64,000 bases of DNA. It comes from an uncultured Bacteroides sp. (GTDB taxonomy: Bacteria; Bacteroidota; Bacteroidia; Cytophagales; Cyclobacteriaceae). Both the position numbers and the translations under genes were made by a program. Positions 34,436 through 44,702 of the stretch are shown one piece after another; position 1 is the stretch's first letter; every line of letters begins with the position of its first letter. The DNA is taken from NCBI GenBank assembly GCA_902168185.1, contig CABHOV010000077.1, positions 178,823-242,822 on the forward strand, written 5' to 3'. The notes beneath the pieces were generated by a model. It was not told where the DNA came from. It saw only the letters and a list, made by a program, of their open reading frames with translations, and did not search any database.

Positions 34436-37216
34436 TCATCCGCTATTCTTTATATCGGATGATCTACTTGGGTCGGCTTGTGCGGTTTGATCTTTACTGG
34501 CATGATGCGGCGACTCTTCAGTTATCAGCGGCAAGGTCACACGGAAAAGTGAACCCCATCCTTTGCGTGATTCTACCTCAATCGTTCCATGCAATACTTC
34601 GATCTGTGATTTGATCAGATATAGTCCTATACCGCGCCCTTCAACATGTGTATGGAATCGCTTATATAGTTTGAATATTTTTTCTTTGTGCAGACTTGCA
34701 TCAAATCCAAGACCATTGTCCTGTACTTCAATCACCACTTTTCCTTCTATGTGCTGGCTGGTAGCTTTGATGATCAGCTGCCGGTCGGGCGAACGAAATT
34801 TGATAGCATTGCTCAGGAGATTGTAGAATGTACTTTGCAGCATGGCGCGCACCGTGATGATTTCAGGTATAGCCGTGAAGTCTGTGATGATCTCTTCCTG
34901 TCCGGTAAGACTGTCCTGCAAGAGTGCTATACTTTGTTGCCATTCCTTTTCGAAGGCTACAGCTTCCAGGTATTGATCCGGTTCATTTCGCAATACCAAT
35001 ACTTTGTTCAGGTCTTTAATGATAAGGTCAAGATCAGCAGCGGTCTTCGCCATGAGGTCAACCCACTTTTTTGCCTGCACTAACTCTTCTTCCGCCTGTG
35101 CAAGCGAAGCAAGTCCAAGCAACCGCACCACCGGGCCGCGCAGGTTATGTGAAACCGTATAGGAGAATTGCAACAGCTCGTTGTTATACCGTACCAGCTC
35201 ATCATTGGTAGTACGCAGCTCATGTGTTTTGTCCGCTACGATCTGTTCCAGGTTCCGGTTCAGATCGCTGATGCTTTTGTTACTCTCCGATAGCCTGCTC
35301 GACTGCGCCTGTATCTCTTCATTCTGCTCTGATACTTCCTGGTATAAATGCTTTAGCTCCGCATTCATCTCCTGAAGTTTATCGGCTTGCGCCTGGATAC
35401 GCTTGTTCTTCTCTGTAATGACCCGGTTGAGCGTTTTAATGCGTGCATAAAAACGATAGTACATCAGCGTAAGTGCAGCAAGCAAAGCTATACACATCAC
35501 TCCGGCAATCAAGAGTATAAATTGCTGGCGCAGTTTAGATTCCTGTAAATTGATTTTGTCCTGAGCAAGCTGCTTGTCTTTTTGCAGCACTTTTATATCG
35601 CGGTCCCGTTGCTCGATCTCATGTGTTTTCTCCAGGGTAACAAACCTGCGTGCAAGGTCTGTCCGGTGTATAGAATCTTTTAATGCACTGGCCATCATCG
35701 AATATTGCAATGATTCTTTATACCGGTTTTGTGCTGCCAGTAAATCTCTGCGTGTATTGTAATTCAAAATCAGCAACTCGTTAGCATGTGCCAGTCTGCA
35801 ATATTCTTCTGACTGATCGAGCAAGTGTATGGCGTTTTTAAAATTACCTTGCCGTACATATATATCACCTTTGCCCCAGCGCGACCAGGCCAATCCAAAG
35901 GTATAGTTCGAGGTTTCAGCGCGCTGCATACTCTGCTGGTATAATGCGAGTGCCTGGGAAAAACGTTTTTGCCGGGCTTCCATAAAACCCAGATTCATCA
36001 ATGCTTCACTCAAGCCACGGTCATTCCCCATGCGTGTATAGACATCTACAACGGAGTCCAGGCATGCCTTCGCAGGTATATACTCATTCAGTTCCGTAAG
36101 CACTACACCTTTCAGCATCAGTGCATCAGCCAGGTCGCCTTGAAGCTGTCGCTTCGGGCCATCACGCAATCCTTCATTGGCAAGTCGTAAAGCCTGCGTC
36201 AGATCACCCAGGTGAAAATTCACCCAGCCGATCCGGTTTCGGATGCTATAGGTGTCAGCCTCAAACCCATGTTCCTTGCTTAATCGGAGTGCGTCATATA
36301 AATTATTGAGCGCCAGTTCGTATTCACCACGGTCAGAAAATACTTTACCCATGTCGGTGAGCAACGTAATATACTTGCGGATGAGTGATTTGCTATAGTA
36401 ATAGTTACGGGCTGAGTCCAGTAATACCACAGCCTCATCAAACCTACCTTTCCTGAAATAGATCAGTGCACGCAAATGGCGAACATCATTCAAATCTTCA
36501 CGATCTTCGTAATGATCCTTCACAAGTTTTTCTGCCTCATCAAGCATCGCCTCGGCGGTTGCTATATCTCCCGAGGTCAGTGTATTGCCTGCTTTCAAAA
36601 TCAGGGCATCGGCGAGAAGTATATCATCAGAGAGTAATCTTCGTATAGCAATAGCGCGATCCAGGTATAGTTGCTGTTTATCGTATTGATAGCGCTGACC
36701 ATAGAGTGCGCTCATGTTGCGGTATATTTTGGAAAGCGTAAGTGCATTTGTACTATCCTTAAAAATCTCGTAGGCTTTGGTGAAGTAAAACAACGCAGAA
36801 TCTTTCTCTACTTCTTCCAGGGCGCATACACCGAGTTGCAACAGGGTATATCCCTGGTTAGCGCGATCGCCGGCTTGTATGGATAACGCAAGGCCGCGGT
36901 GCAAATCCTGATGAGCAAGCGCAAATTGTCCGGAAAGATATTCGTATACACCTCGGTAAGTATGGGCAATGGCTTCACCTTTTATATACTTGATTTGTTT
37001 GCTGAGCCGAATTGCTTCGTTGCCATAACGAACAACTTTGTCGTTGTCATGTGTAATGAATTCGTAGGTGAGTTGATTCAGAATTTCAACCTTTTGTTTC
37101 CCCTGCAGTTGTGGAAGGCGCTGTTCAAGACTATCTGTTACTTTCGATTGCCCCACGGCGTTGCTGCATACAACGCTCAATACTAGGAGTAGCGCGAAAG
37201 CCTTGTCGCAGTTCAT
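34436..37216 (-). CDS. TPR-containing membrane histidine kinase
   Basis: 926 residues from the ATG at 37216 (MNCDKAFALLLVLSVVCSNAVGQ, signal peptide). A longer frame from 37303 would add 29 residues before the signal. About ten TPR units at 40-545 (examples: LAHQDLHRGLALSIQAGDRA and YELALNNLYDALRLSKEHGF) form the periplasmic sensor. A TM helix (ILLIAGVMCIALLAALTLMYY) near 572-593 leads into a coiled coil of about 100 residues, then HisKA with H-box SHNLRGPVVRL and HATPase_c (YNLLSNAIKF, QDNGLGFDA, EGRGIGLYLIKSQ). It has a hydrophilic Ser/Asp/Gln tail. No receiver gene is adjacent. It is convergent with the glycan gene, 47 bases apart, and divergent from the kinase at 37924. Confidence 0.92.
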   Translation of the reverse strand: MNCDKAFALLLVLSVVCSNAVGQSKVTDSLEQRLPQLQGKQKVEILNQLTYEFITHDNDKVVRYGNEAIRLSKQIKYIKGEAIAHTYRGVYEYLSGQFALAHQDLHRGLALSIQAGDRANQGYTLLQLGVCALEEVEKDSALFYFTKAYEIFKDSTNALTLSKIYRNMSALYGQRYQYDKQQLYLDRAIAIRRLLSDDILLADALILKAGNTLTSGDIATAEAMLDEAEKLVKDHYEDREDLNDVRHLRALIYFRKGRFDEAVVLLDSARNYYYSKSLIRKYITLLTDMGKVFSDRGEYELALNNLYDALRLSKEHGFEADTYSIRNRIGWVNFHLGDLTQALRLANEGLRDGPKRQLQGDLADALMLKGVVLTELNEYIPAKACLDSVVDVYTRMGNDRGLSEALMNLGFMEARQKRFSQALALYQQSMQRAETSNYTFGLAWSRWGKGDIYVRQGNFKNAIHLLDQSEEYCRLAHANELLILNYNTRRDLLAAQNRYKESLQYSMMASALKDSIHRTDLARRFVTLEKTHEIEQRDRDIKVLQKDKQLAQDKINLQESKLRQQFILLIAGVMCIALLAALTLMYYRFYARIKTLNRVITEKNKRIQAQADKLQEMNAELKHLYQEVSEQNEEIQAQSSRLSESNKSISDLNRNLEQIVADKTHELRTTNDELVRYNNELLQFSYTVSHNLRGPVVRLLGLASLAQAEEELVQAKKWVDLMAKTAADLDLIIKDLNKVLVLRNEPDQYLEAVAFEKEWQQSIALLQDSLTGQEEIITDFTAIPEIITVRAMLQSTFYNLLSNAIKFRSPDRQLIIKATSQHIEGKVVIEVQDNGLGFDASLHKEKIFKLYKRFHTHVEGRGIGLYLIKSQIEVLHGTIEVESRKGWGSLFRVTLPLITEESPHHASKDQTAQADPSRSSDIKNSG

Positions 37217-37923
37217 TTTTAAAATTGAGTAAAACGTTGAAAGCAAAGTTAACCGGATTTTCGAGGGTTTAAAAAAGCGTGTGAGAGAGTGACTGAGGGG
37301 CATAGTAGTCGTGTACTGTGTGGATCAACGGGGGAACTAAGGCTAGCGATACGCGACCGGTTAATCCGGGATACATTGTTACGCATTTTTTTCAATTTAA
37401 AAGAAAGTCCATCGCCTGATGAACGGGATATCATTTGAATACACGAGTTGATCCGATCGGTAGGAACGCATTCAACACACCACTGCATGGATTCTTAAAA
37501 CGATTGTAACCCTTGTAACGCCTTGTATGCACGCATTCCCAATCATTGCCTGTTATAACTATATATCTCATGAAATCTGGTTTGTTTAACGAAACAAAAG
37601 CTTCGCTCCACAAAGTTCAATTCTGCCTTTCCGGACCTGTTGGGATTCCTTCTTGCACAGATGCTTTTACCGTAATTACAAGCCAGAATTCAGGTTTTTA
37701 AACCATTCCTGCGTATCTTACTTTCAAAGTTCAGTGAAGTTTATGAATTTGTTGTCTGTTGACGATGAGGGTGAGTTTTTTTCTTCGAGAATATATACCG
37801 GTGAAGCTATAGGTGTTGCTATTTTATGAGATTGATGAATTGAAGTTGCAGCGGATCGGACAACAACAAGACTCGTATTTTTTTTAATTATTAATAAGAG
37901 CTATTCCAATAGCTTGATGTGAC
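37217..37923. other. Long divergent intergenic region between two kinase genes
   Basis: About 707 bases with no supported gene. A frame of 79 codons on the minus strand overlaps the kinase leader but has no recognisable features. AT-rich tracts occur near 37870-37900, just before the PAS kinase gene. I see no clear -33/-7 pair, hairpin or repeat. Its length suggests that it carries control sites for both genes, or a small RNA I cannot recognise. Confidence 0.4.
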
Positions 37924-40398
37924 ATGATCGGGCAGACTGAAATAAAATATCATTTTCTCGAAGGTGGTGGTGAAATGGGAGAACTCACCCGGACATTCGA
38001 TTGGGCGTCTACTCCGGTAGGTGCAGTAGATACATGGCCGCAGGAGCTACAGGCGGTGGTAGGTATTATTCTTCATTCTGGATTCCCGATGTTTCTCTGG
38101 TGGGGTGATGACATGATCCAGTTTTACAATGATGCTTATCGCCCGAGTCTGGGTAACGAAGGAAAACATCCGGAGGCATTGGGACAAAAAGCGATTGACT
38201 GCTGGCCCGAGATATGGCCTATTATATATCCGCTTATTCTTCAGGTAAAAAATGAAAACAAGTCTTTCTTCCTGGAAGATCAACTCGTGCCTATATTTCG
38301 AAATGGCAAGATCGAAGATGTATACTGGACCTTTAGCTATAGCTCTGTTATAGGCGAAACCGGAACGATCGATGGTGTGCTGGTGGTCTGCACAGAAACT
38401 ACCCGGAAAGTAAATTTACTAAAGGAGATAGAACAGTCACGCGAACGACTCAGACTAAGCGAATCTAATTTCAAAAGAATAATTCTCCAGGCACCCGTTG
38501 CCATGTGTATTTTGAAAGGGCCTGAACATGTAGTGGAGATCGCCAATGAACGAATGTATAATCTGTGGGGTAAACCAGAGAGAACATTCCTGGGTAAACC
38601 TATATTCAATGAACTACAGGAAGCAAAGTATGAAGGCTTTGAAGCACTGCTGGACAATGTATATAAAACCGGAGAGACCTTTACTGCATACGGAGCACCC
38701 GTAACGCTCTTCCGGGATGACAAGACTGAGACAGTATATGTTCATTTTGTATATGAAGCGCTTCGGGAAGGTGATAATTCAATTTCAGGAGTGATGGTGG
38801 TAGCGGTGGAAGTCACCGAAGAAATCCTGACACGAAAAAAACTCGAAGAGAGTGAAAATCAGGTTCGCTCGCTGGTGGAAAGTGCTCCGTTTCCCATTGG
38901 TGTATATGTAGGCAGAGAAATGCGCATAGCCTTGGTGAACCAGGCTATTATTGATGTTTGGGGAAAGGGGCCCGACATGGTAGGGAAAACTTACTACGAG
39001 GTATTACCCGAATTGGACAGTCAGCAAATATACCCGAAGCTGGATCGTGTATATACTACAGGAATTCCATATCATGCCCGCCACGAGCGTGTGGACCTGA
39101 AAGTGGATGGAGAGCTTCGGACCTATTATTTCAATTATAGCTTCACTCCATTATTCGATGCTAAGGGCAATGTATACGGTGTTATGAACACGGCGGCAGA
39201 AGTAACAGATCTTATCATTGCCAAGCAACAGGTTGAGCGTAGCGAGAGTAATTTCCGTAACATGGTAAAGCAGGCACCCGTGGCCATGTGTATCATGCTA
39301 GGCCCTGATCATGTGGTAGAAGTTGCCAACGACCTGATCATTGAACTCTGGGGCAAACCAGCGGAAGAGGTAATGAACAAGCCTATATTTGAAGGACTAC
39401 CGGATGCACGCAACCAGGGCCTGGAGGAATTAATGGATGGTGTATATACTACCGGAAAAGCATTCTATGCCAATGAGCGTCCGGTAACATTGTTGCGGAA
39501 AGGAAAGTATGAAACTATATACCAGAACTTTGCTTATGAGCCGTACCGTGATTCAGACGGAACTATATTAGGTGTGCTGGCAATAACCATTGATGTCACA
39601 CAACAGGTAAAGGCGCGCCAGGAAATCGAAGAGGTAGTAGCCGAACGTACAGCGGATCTTCAGAAATCAAACGCGGAGTTGTCGCAGTTCGCCTATATTA
39701 CGTCCCATGATTTACAGGAGCCGGCACGAAAAATAAGTACATTCACCGAAATGCTCTCCAATACTTTAGGTGAAACAATCGATCCGCGTGCTAAACTATA
39801 TTTGCAAAAAATAGAATCATCGGCTTCCCGAATGCTGACCCTCATCCGGGATATATTGGCGCTGTCTCAACTTTCAAAGAACAGCTACCAGTTTGAAACG
39901 GTGGACCTGAACGAAACACTTGGTGAAATTGTAAATGATTATGAATTGCTGATCGAGCAGAAAAATTGCGAAATTATAAACGATCACCTTCCATCCATTG
40001 AGGCTATACCGGTACAGATGAGTCAACTCTTCGGTAACCTGATCTCCAATGCGCTTAAGTTTTCTATACCCGGTAATAAAACGTGTATACGAATTGAGTC
40101 GCAGGCACTGCGTGAATACGAGCGAGTTGAATATCCTGATCTCAAGCCATTCATGGCGTACTATAAAATATCATTTTCAGATGATGGTATTGGCTTTGAT
40201 CAGGAGTATGCACAGCAGATCTTTAATATATTTCAACGGTTGCATTCAAAGGCAGACTACCAGGGTACGGGCATTGGCTTGGCAATGTGCAAGAAGATCG
40301 CTGAGAACCATAGTGGACATATATCCGCTACATCGGTTCCGGGTAATGGCGCTACATTCACGGTAATTCTGCCGGTTTCGCAGCGGAACCCTGTTTGA
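37924..40398 (+). CDS. Four-PAS cytoplasmic histidine kinase
   Basis: 824 residues, no TM helix. An N-terminal PAS-like module (about 10-160; LEGGGEMGELTRTFDWASTP) is widespread in Bacteroidota kinases. Three more PAS domains lie at about 175-300, 310-432 and 440-560; the second and fourth are near copies (QAPVAMCI, HVVE(I/V)AN). HisKA with H-box SHDLQEPARKI falls near 597, and HATPase_c at about 690-820 (FGNLISNALKF, SDDGIGFDQ, GTGIGLAMCKK). All catalytic boxes are intact. The start is the ATG at 37924. No response regulator is nearby. The next gene, convergent on the minus strand, encodes a kinase-like protein without a catalytic domain. Confidence 0.92.
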   Translation: MIGQTEIKYHFLEGGGEMGELTRTFDWASTPVGAVDTWPQELQAVVGIILHSGFPMFLWWGDDMIQFYNDAYRPSLGNEGKHPEALGQKAIDCWPEIWPIIYPLILQVKNENKSFFLEDQLVPIFRNGKIEDVYWTFSYSSVIGETGTIDGVLVVCTETTRKVNLLKEIEQSRERLRLSESNFKRIILQAPVAMCILKGPEHVVEIANERMYNLWGKPERTFLGKPIFNELQEAKYEGFEALLDNVYKTGETFTAYGAPVTLFRDDKTETVYVHFVYEALREGDNSISGVMVVAVEVTEEILTRKKLEESENQVRSLVESAPFPIGVYVGREMRIALVNQAIIDVWGKGPDMVGKTYYEVLPELDSQQIYPKLDRVYTTGIPYHARHERVDLKVDGELRTYYFNYSFTPLFDAKGNVYGVMNTAAEVTDLIIAKQQVERSESNFRNMVKQAPVAMCIMLGPDHVVEVANDLIIELWGKPAEEVMNKPIFEGLPDARNQGLEELMDGVYTTGKAFYANERPVTLLRKGKYETIYQNFAYEPYRDSDGTILGVLAITIDVTQQVKARQEIEEVVAERTADLQKSNAELSQFAYITSHDLQEPARKISTFTEMLSNTLGETIDPRAKLYLQKIESSASRMLTLIRDILALSQLSKNSYQFETVDLNETLGEIVNDYELLIEQKNCEIINDHLPSIEAIPVQMSQLFGNLISNALKFSIPGNKTCIRIESQALREYERVEYPDLKPFMAYYKISFSDDGIGFDQEYAQQIFNIFQRLHSKADYQGTGIGLAMCKKIAENHSGHISATSVPGNGATFTVILPVSQRNPV

Positions 40399-40515
40399 GT
40401 ATACTGGAGGTATATATATCATATATATCTTAAAGGAAGCCTTGAAGTGGACCGCTATTCTTTCTGTCTGCTTCCTACCTAAGTAAACCGATGCTTACAG
40501 TACCTTGACTAGAGT

Positions 40516-41475
40516 TTATTTCTTATCGCCGCGTTCAATGGCTTTTGTAATGGAGGTGACAACGTCATCCAGTTTTTCAGCAGAGATCTCCAGGTGTTCA
40601 AGTACATCTTTTCCCTGGTCGGTAGTCTGTACTTTCTTCATCAGGTTGATCAATCCCAATATACTGGCCACCGGACTTCGCAGCTTGTGAGCGTTGATAA
40701 AGGCGTATTCTTCAAGTGCTTTATTTTTCTTTTCAAGTTCTGCGGTTCGTTCGCGAACTATATTTTCCAGGTTCTCATTTATACCGTTTATCTCTTCGGC
40801 TTGCGCCAGGATCTCATGATTCCTTAATTTGATCTCTTCATTCTGAACACGGACTTCATTGTTACTGACTTGTAGGGCAAGTCTTGCTTTAATTTCACGA
40901 ATGGTGAGACTATAGCGGGTCTGCACGAGCATAGACATAAAAATAAAGGAAGCGATCAGGATCAATCCGCCTTGAACAAAGAACTCGTTGATCTGTAAAT
41001 TTGAATTGCCTTTGACAAAGTACGCAGTGCTAACGATAGACAACAAAATCGCTACCAAAGAATAACGCCAGCTCCATGCTACAAACATACCGGTGCCGAT
41101 CAGAAGCGCTATAAAATTAAGGTTATGACCAAGCAGATCACTTTGGTTAATCAAGCTATAGGTATAGGCATTTTGAAGTGAAATCAGCATGAAGGGAACG
41201 ACAACGATAATGTGGGAGGGGAGGTAAAAGCGATTCCGAAGGATGAGTACAGTTAATGTAATGAGTGATACGCACAGACGGATCGCCAGTAAATGCGACC
41301 AGGCTTCCGGAATATTCAAATAGTCGGTGATGGCGAAAACAGGATCAAAGATAATTGCGGCCCATGCAGCGACTACGTGATACTTGGAGGATGACTTCTC
41401 TAGTTCGGCTTGCCACATTGCTTCAGGCACCTGACCGATCAAACTCTCTTCTTTTACCCAGCCTTTATTGCCCAT
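40516..41475 (-). CDS. Membrane histidine-kinase-like protein lacking the ATPase domain
   Basis: 319 residues from the ATG at 41475 (MGNKGWVKEES). A frame from 41550 would add 25 unlikely residues. Six TM helices lie at about 50-205 (LLAIRLCVSLITLTVLIL; IIVVVPFMLISLQNAYTY; FIALLIGTGMFVAWSWRYSL; FVQGGLILIASFIFMSMLV), then a long coiled coil (VQNEEIKLRNHEILAQAEEI) and a dimerisation/phospho-acceptor helix pair with NAHKLRSPVASILGL (His near 263). The protein stops right after the second helix; no HATPase_c domain is encoded there or in the 117 bases beyond. It could act as a histidine phosphotransfer or decoy subunit, or pair with another kinase. There is no sign of a frameshift. Confidence 0.88.
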   Translation of the reverse strand: MGNKGWVKEESLIGQVPEAMWQAELEKSSSKYHVVAAWAAIIFDPVFAITDYLNIPEAWSHLLAIRLCVSLITLTVLILRNRFYLPSHIIVVVPFMLISLQNAYTYSLINQSDLLGHNLNFIALLIGTGMFVAWSWRYSLVAILLSIVSTAYFVKGNSNLQINEFFVQGGLILIASFIFMSMLVQTRYSLTIREIKARLALQVSNNEVRVQNEEIKLRNHEILAQAEEINGINENLENIVRERTAELEKKNKALEEYAFINAHKLRSPVASILGLINLMKKVQTTDQGKDVLEHLEISAEKLDDVVTSITKAIERGDKK

Positions 41476-41874
41476 GCTTTTCCCCTCATTGGCACAAAAG
41501 TAATTTAAATTGAAGTATATTCTAATAGTATAATATTGAAAGTATAGCAAGACCTGACGTCATACATAAAAAAGCCGGTTTACTATTGACACTGGCGAAG
41601 GAGGCAGCGCTCCGTTGAACGTATTTCATCTAATGATGAACAAAGCTTGCATAATTTCCATACCTTCAATTACCATAAAGTTTGTTTCTCAGGCTCTGTA
41701 GCTGGTGCTGTTTGGCTATATTTTATAACAGGAACTTCTTTAACCAGTCAACTATATTTCCGAATGATTCAAATATTTTTCAAAGAATAACCAGGGCGCC
41801 ATTAAAATATATAGAAGGATATCCTGAACCAGATCACACGCTTTTCTTTTATATTTAACCCGTAAACACTTGCC
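41476..41874. other. Divergent intergenic region
   Basis: 399 bases between the kinase-like gene and the antiporter gene. AT-rich, and I see no gene, hairpin or repeat that I would defend. It should hold promoters for both neighbours. Confidence 0.4.
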
Positions 41875-43482
41875 ATGCAAAGTCATTTTATAGAGTATAT
41901 ATACCTTATCTTTATTATTATTGGATTGATTATGGTAGCCAACAAGCTTACGCTGGCATATCCGATTGTGCTGGTATTGGGTGGACTGGCGCTGAGTTTC
42001 ACAAACTTGTTTTCCAATATCACAATTGATCCCGAACTCATTTTCTTTATTTTCCTGCCACCTTTATTATATGATGCTGCATGGCAGACTTCCTGGAAAG
42101 ATTTCTGGAAATGGAGACGTGTCATCACAAGCTTTGCATTTCCCATTGTAATCTTTACATCGTGCGTTGTGGCATTTGCATCGCAGGCACTCATTCCCGG
42201 GTTTACATTGGCGCTTGGATTTCTGTTGGGAGGAATTGTATCGCCTCCGGATGCTATATCTGCTACAACCATATTGCGCCAGGTGAAAGCTCCGAAGAGT
42301 TTGGTAAGCATTGCCGAAGGCGAGAGCCTCCTCAACGATGCATCGTCCCTCATCGTGTTTCGGTTTGCACTTGCCGCTATAGTAACCGGACAGTTTCATT
42401 TGTCACAGGCGGTGGGAAGTTTCTTTCTCGTCATTGTTATGGGAACAATGATCGGATTGGCTATAGGGCTCATTTTCTATGCTATATATAGATGGCTGCC
42501 GACCACACCAAGTATAGAGATCATCCTGAGTTTCCTGGCACCGTATTGCATGTATTACTTTGCGGAGCGATTTCATTTTTCAGGCGTATTAGCCGTTGTC
42601 GCGGGGGGACTTTTACTGGCCAGCAAACGTCATGTCATGCTCACTTACCAGGGACGTGTACAAGGTTCGAATGTCTGGTCCACGATCGGGTTTATCTTAA
42701 ACGGAGTAGTGTTTTTATTAATCGGACTTCAACTGCCCTATATCGTGAGCGGAGTAGAACAAGTCACATTGGGCGAAGCTATCGGATACGGGCTGGTAAT
42801 CTCGCTGGTATTGATCGTTACAAGGATTTGTTGTACGCTGGGAGCATCGCTCTTTACACGGTTCATAGGACGTTTCATTACCGTAGCAGATCCCAACCCC
42901 GGCTGGAAGGTTCCATTCGTATTCGGCTGGGCGGGTATGCGTGGGGTTGTGTCTCTGGCAGCAGCACTATCTATACCCGTGCTCATACAGCCTGGACAAG
43001 CGTTTCCATATCGCAACCTGATCCTCATCATCACATTTATAGTAATCATGGTAACGCTTGTATTTCAGGGCTTAACGCTTCCCTGGATCATCCGGAAAAT
43101 AAAAATAGAAGATCCGCTCGCAGCAGTAAAGGAACAAGAACAGGAATTGACTATTCGAAAAACAATTGCTGCAAGTTCATTGAAACATCTCGAACAGGTA
43201 TATACCAAAGAACACGGAGAGAACGAACATATCCGGAACCTGGCCACTAAACTTCGCACCGACCTGAGTATATTCGAAAACGATCTGGATGGTTTTAATA
43301 GCACAGGCAGAGAGGTGTTGATTCAGTATCAGGATATATACTTATCATTGCTGGATGAGCAGCGAAAAGCACTTCATCAGCTCAACCGCGAAGAAGCATA
43401 CGATGAAGAACTTATCCGGAAATATCTTTCCCTGGTAGACATTGAAGAAACAAAGCTCCGTGAAATTTCAATAAGCCATTGA
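41875..43482 (+). CDS. Na+/H+ antiporter, NhaP/CPA1 family
   Basis: 535 residues. About eleven or twelve TM helices fill residues 5-410, starting YIYLIFIIIGLIMVANKL. Family motifs: FLPPLLYDAAWQTSWKDFW, GGIVSPPDAISATTILRQ and EGESLLNDASSLIVFRFAL (the ND pair of the cation site), then WAGMRGVVSLAAALSIP. A cytoplasmic helical tail of about 120 residues follows (LEQVYTKEHGENEHIRNLAT), typical of bacterial CPA1 antiporters. It exchanges cytoplasmic Na+ (or K+) for external H+ at the inner membrane, for pH and salt homeostasis. Ion selectivity is not readable. Monocistronic, and convergent with the YcaQ-like gene 26 bases away. Confidence 0.93.
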   Translation: MQSHFIEYIYLIFIIIGLIMVANKLTLAYPIVLVLGGLALSFTNLFSNITIDPELIFFIFLPPLLYDAAWQTSWKDFWKWRRVITSFAFPIVIFTSCVVAFASQALIPGFTLALGFLLGGIVSPPDAISATTILRQVKAPKSLVSIAEGESLLNDASSLIVFRFALAAIVTGQFHLSQAVGSFFLVIVMGTMIGLAIGLIFYAIYRWLPTTPSIEIILSFLAPYCMYYFAERFHFSGVLAVVAGGLLLASKRHVMLTYQGRVQGSNVWSTIGFILNGVVFLLIGLQLPYIVSGVEQVTLGEAIGYGLVISLVLIVTRICCTLGASLFTRFIGRFITVADPNPGWKVPFVFGWAGMRGVVSLAAALSIPVLIQPGQAFPYRNLILIITFIVIMVTLVFQGLTLPWIIRKIKIEDPLAAVKEQEQELTIRKTIAASSLKHLEQVYTKEHGENEHIRNLATKLRTDLSIFENDLDGFNSTGREVLIQYQDIYLSLLDEQRKALHQLNREEAYDEELIRKYLSLVDIEETKLREISISH

Positions 43483-43508
43483 TGAAGAATAGATATAGGG
43501 GCTAGCAA

Positions 43509-44702
43509 TTACGTTAATGCTTTCCGTATAGAGGCCAGAAGTGCTTTGTCATTTGACTTCTCAATGATGATGCGATCGCACTGATTAAACTTTGCAAAGA
43601 TCTTAATTGCCTCACAAATTTTATCGCTCATTGGCTTGGTTAATTTGAGTGACTCCATGTGAAGGTTGTGAATGATGAGTGTCCGTTGTTTTCGGTCTGC
43701 TTTCGAATCCATACGGGCAACAAAAATATCTCCGATCAATACCGGCAATGAAAAATATCCATACTTCCGTTTTGGCTTGGGCACAAAGCATTCAACCTGG
43801 TAATCGAAATCAAAGAAATCTCTTAAGCGGTGCCGGTATACATTGAGTATATCAAATGGTGAAAGTATAAAAGCATCGCCCGATAATGTAATCTTTTTAT
43901 TTTTATAGGCAGGTAGCATGTAGAGGGGAGAGGTTTTGACGCCCGTAACTTCCACGACACAAACTTCCCCTATATCAACAAGTTTTTGTATTTCTGTCTT
44001 TATAGAGTTTTTTACATACCGGGCACTATACGCAATTTCTTTTATGGACGCTATACCCAGGGCTTTGAGCGATCGCATAATAACATGCCTGGCAAATTCT
44101 TCAGCAGTGGGCATGCTCGTATCGATGTCTTCTGTTACTATATTTTCAGGCAGATCATATACCTTTTGAAAATCCTTTCTTCGCACAGTCATGAGCCTTC
44201 CGTCAAGATGCAACCTTTCAAGTGCAAGCTTCGAAGGACGCCAGTCCCACCAACCCGAGCTTTTGGTGACACGATCATTTTCAAAGTCGCGCGCCATAAG
44301 AGGTCCTTCACGACCAATCCGGTCAAGTACTTTTTTCATCATGTTGATCTCCACCTGTGTCAGCGCTTTTCTTCGGGTGGAAAAACTTTCCTTTATAGGC
44401 AACGAAAAACGGAAGTCATGCATGGGTATATATCCGGCAGCAAACGTCCAGAACTCGAAAATTCTTCCTTCTGCCTGGAGCTCATCCAGCCATTCAGACT
44501 TGTAGTCAGGTACGCGAGACACGATGGTATGGTGATGCGCACGCTCGACAACGTAGTTCGTATCGATCTGGACAAACCCCAGATGATCGATGAATTTGTA
44601 TACACCTTCTTTACCCTTACCAAACTGCCCACGTTTAGATAACCCCGCTGCATGGAGCATGATTTTTCGGGCTTGTGCCTTCGAGAAGATAAGCTTATTC
44701 AT
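43509..44702 (-). CDS. YcaQ-like winged-helix DNA glycosylase family protein
   Basis: 397 residues matching the YcaQ/AlkX winged-helix family (PF06224, HTH_42). The N-terminal signature region reads FIDHLGFVQIDTNYVVERAHHHTIVSRVPDY, with the QID motif (near 46-48) that carries the catalytic residues in YcaQ. Later, FEFWTFAAGYIPMHDFRF and LSPFDILNVYRHRLRDFFDFDYQVECFVPKPKRKYGYFSLPVL are family-typical. E. coli YcaQ unhooks DNA interstrand crosslinks as a bifunctional glycosylase. The same repair role is likely here, though some homologues protect antibiotic producers. Cytoplasmic and monocistronic. The divergent region on its right holds the PadR operator of the next operon. Confidence 0.88.
   Translation of the reverse strand: MNKLIFSKAQARKIMLHAAGLSKRGQFGKGKEGVYKFIDHLGFVQIDTNYVVERAHHHTIVSRVPDYKSEWLDELQAEGRIFEFWTFAAGYIPMHDFRFSLPIKESFSTRRKALTQVEINMMKKVLDRIGREGPLMARDFENDRVTKSSGWWDWRPSKLALERLHLDGRLMTVRRKDFQKVYDLPENIVTEDIDTSMPTAEEFARHVIMRSLKALGIASIKEIAYSARYVKNSIKTEIQKLVDIGEVCVVEVTGVKTSPLYMLPAYKNKKITLSGDAFILSPFDILNVYRHRLRDFFDFDYQVECFVPKPKRKYGYFSLPVLIGDIFVARMDSKADRKQRTLIIHNLHMESLKLTKPMSDKICEAIKIFAKFNQCDRIIIEKSNDKALLASIRKALT

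Noticed and set aside
37249..37488. 79-codon minus-strand frame as a gene
   Set aside because: It overlaps the kinase leader region, has no recognisable composition or motif, and has no promoter box before it.
40405..40430. TATATATC/GATATATA-rich stretch as a promoter or origin element
   Set aside because: It lies between convergent genes and fits the general abundance of TATA in this window; no other origin features are seen.
42492..43250. Long open frame of 252 codons in another frame of the antiporter gene
   Set aside because: It lies wholly inside a gene with clear family motifs, and its product is rich in His, Arg and Cys with no recognisable domain. It is a shadow of the real gene.
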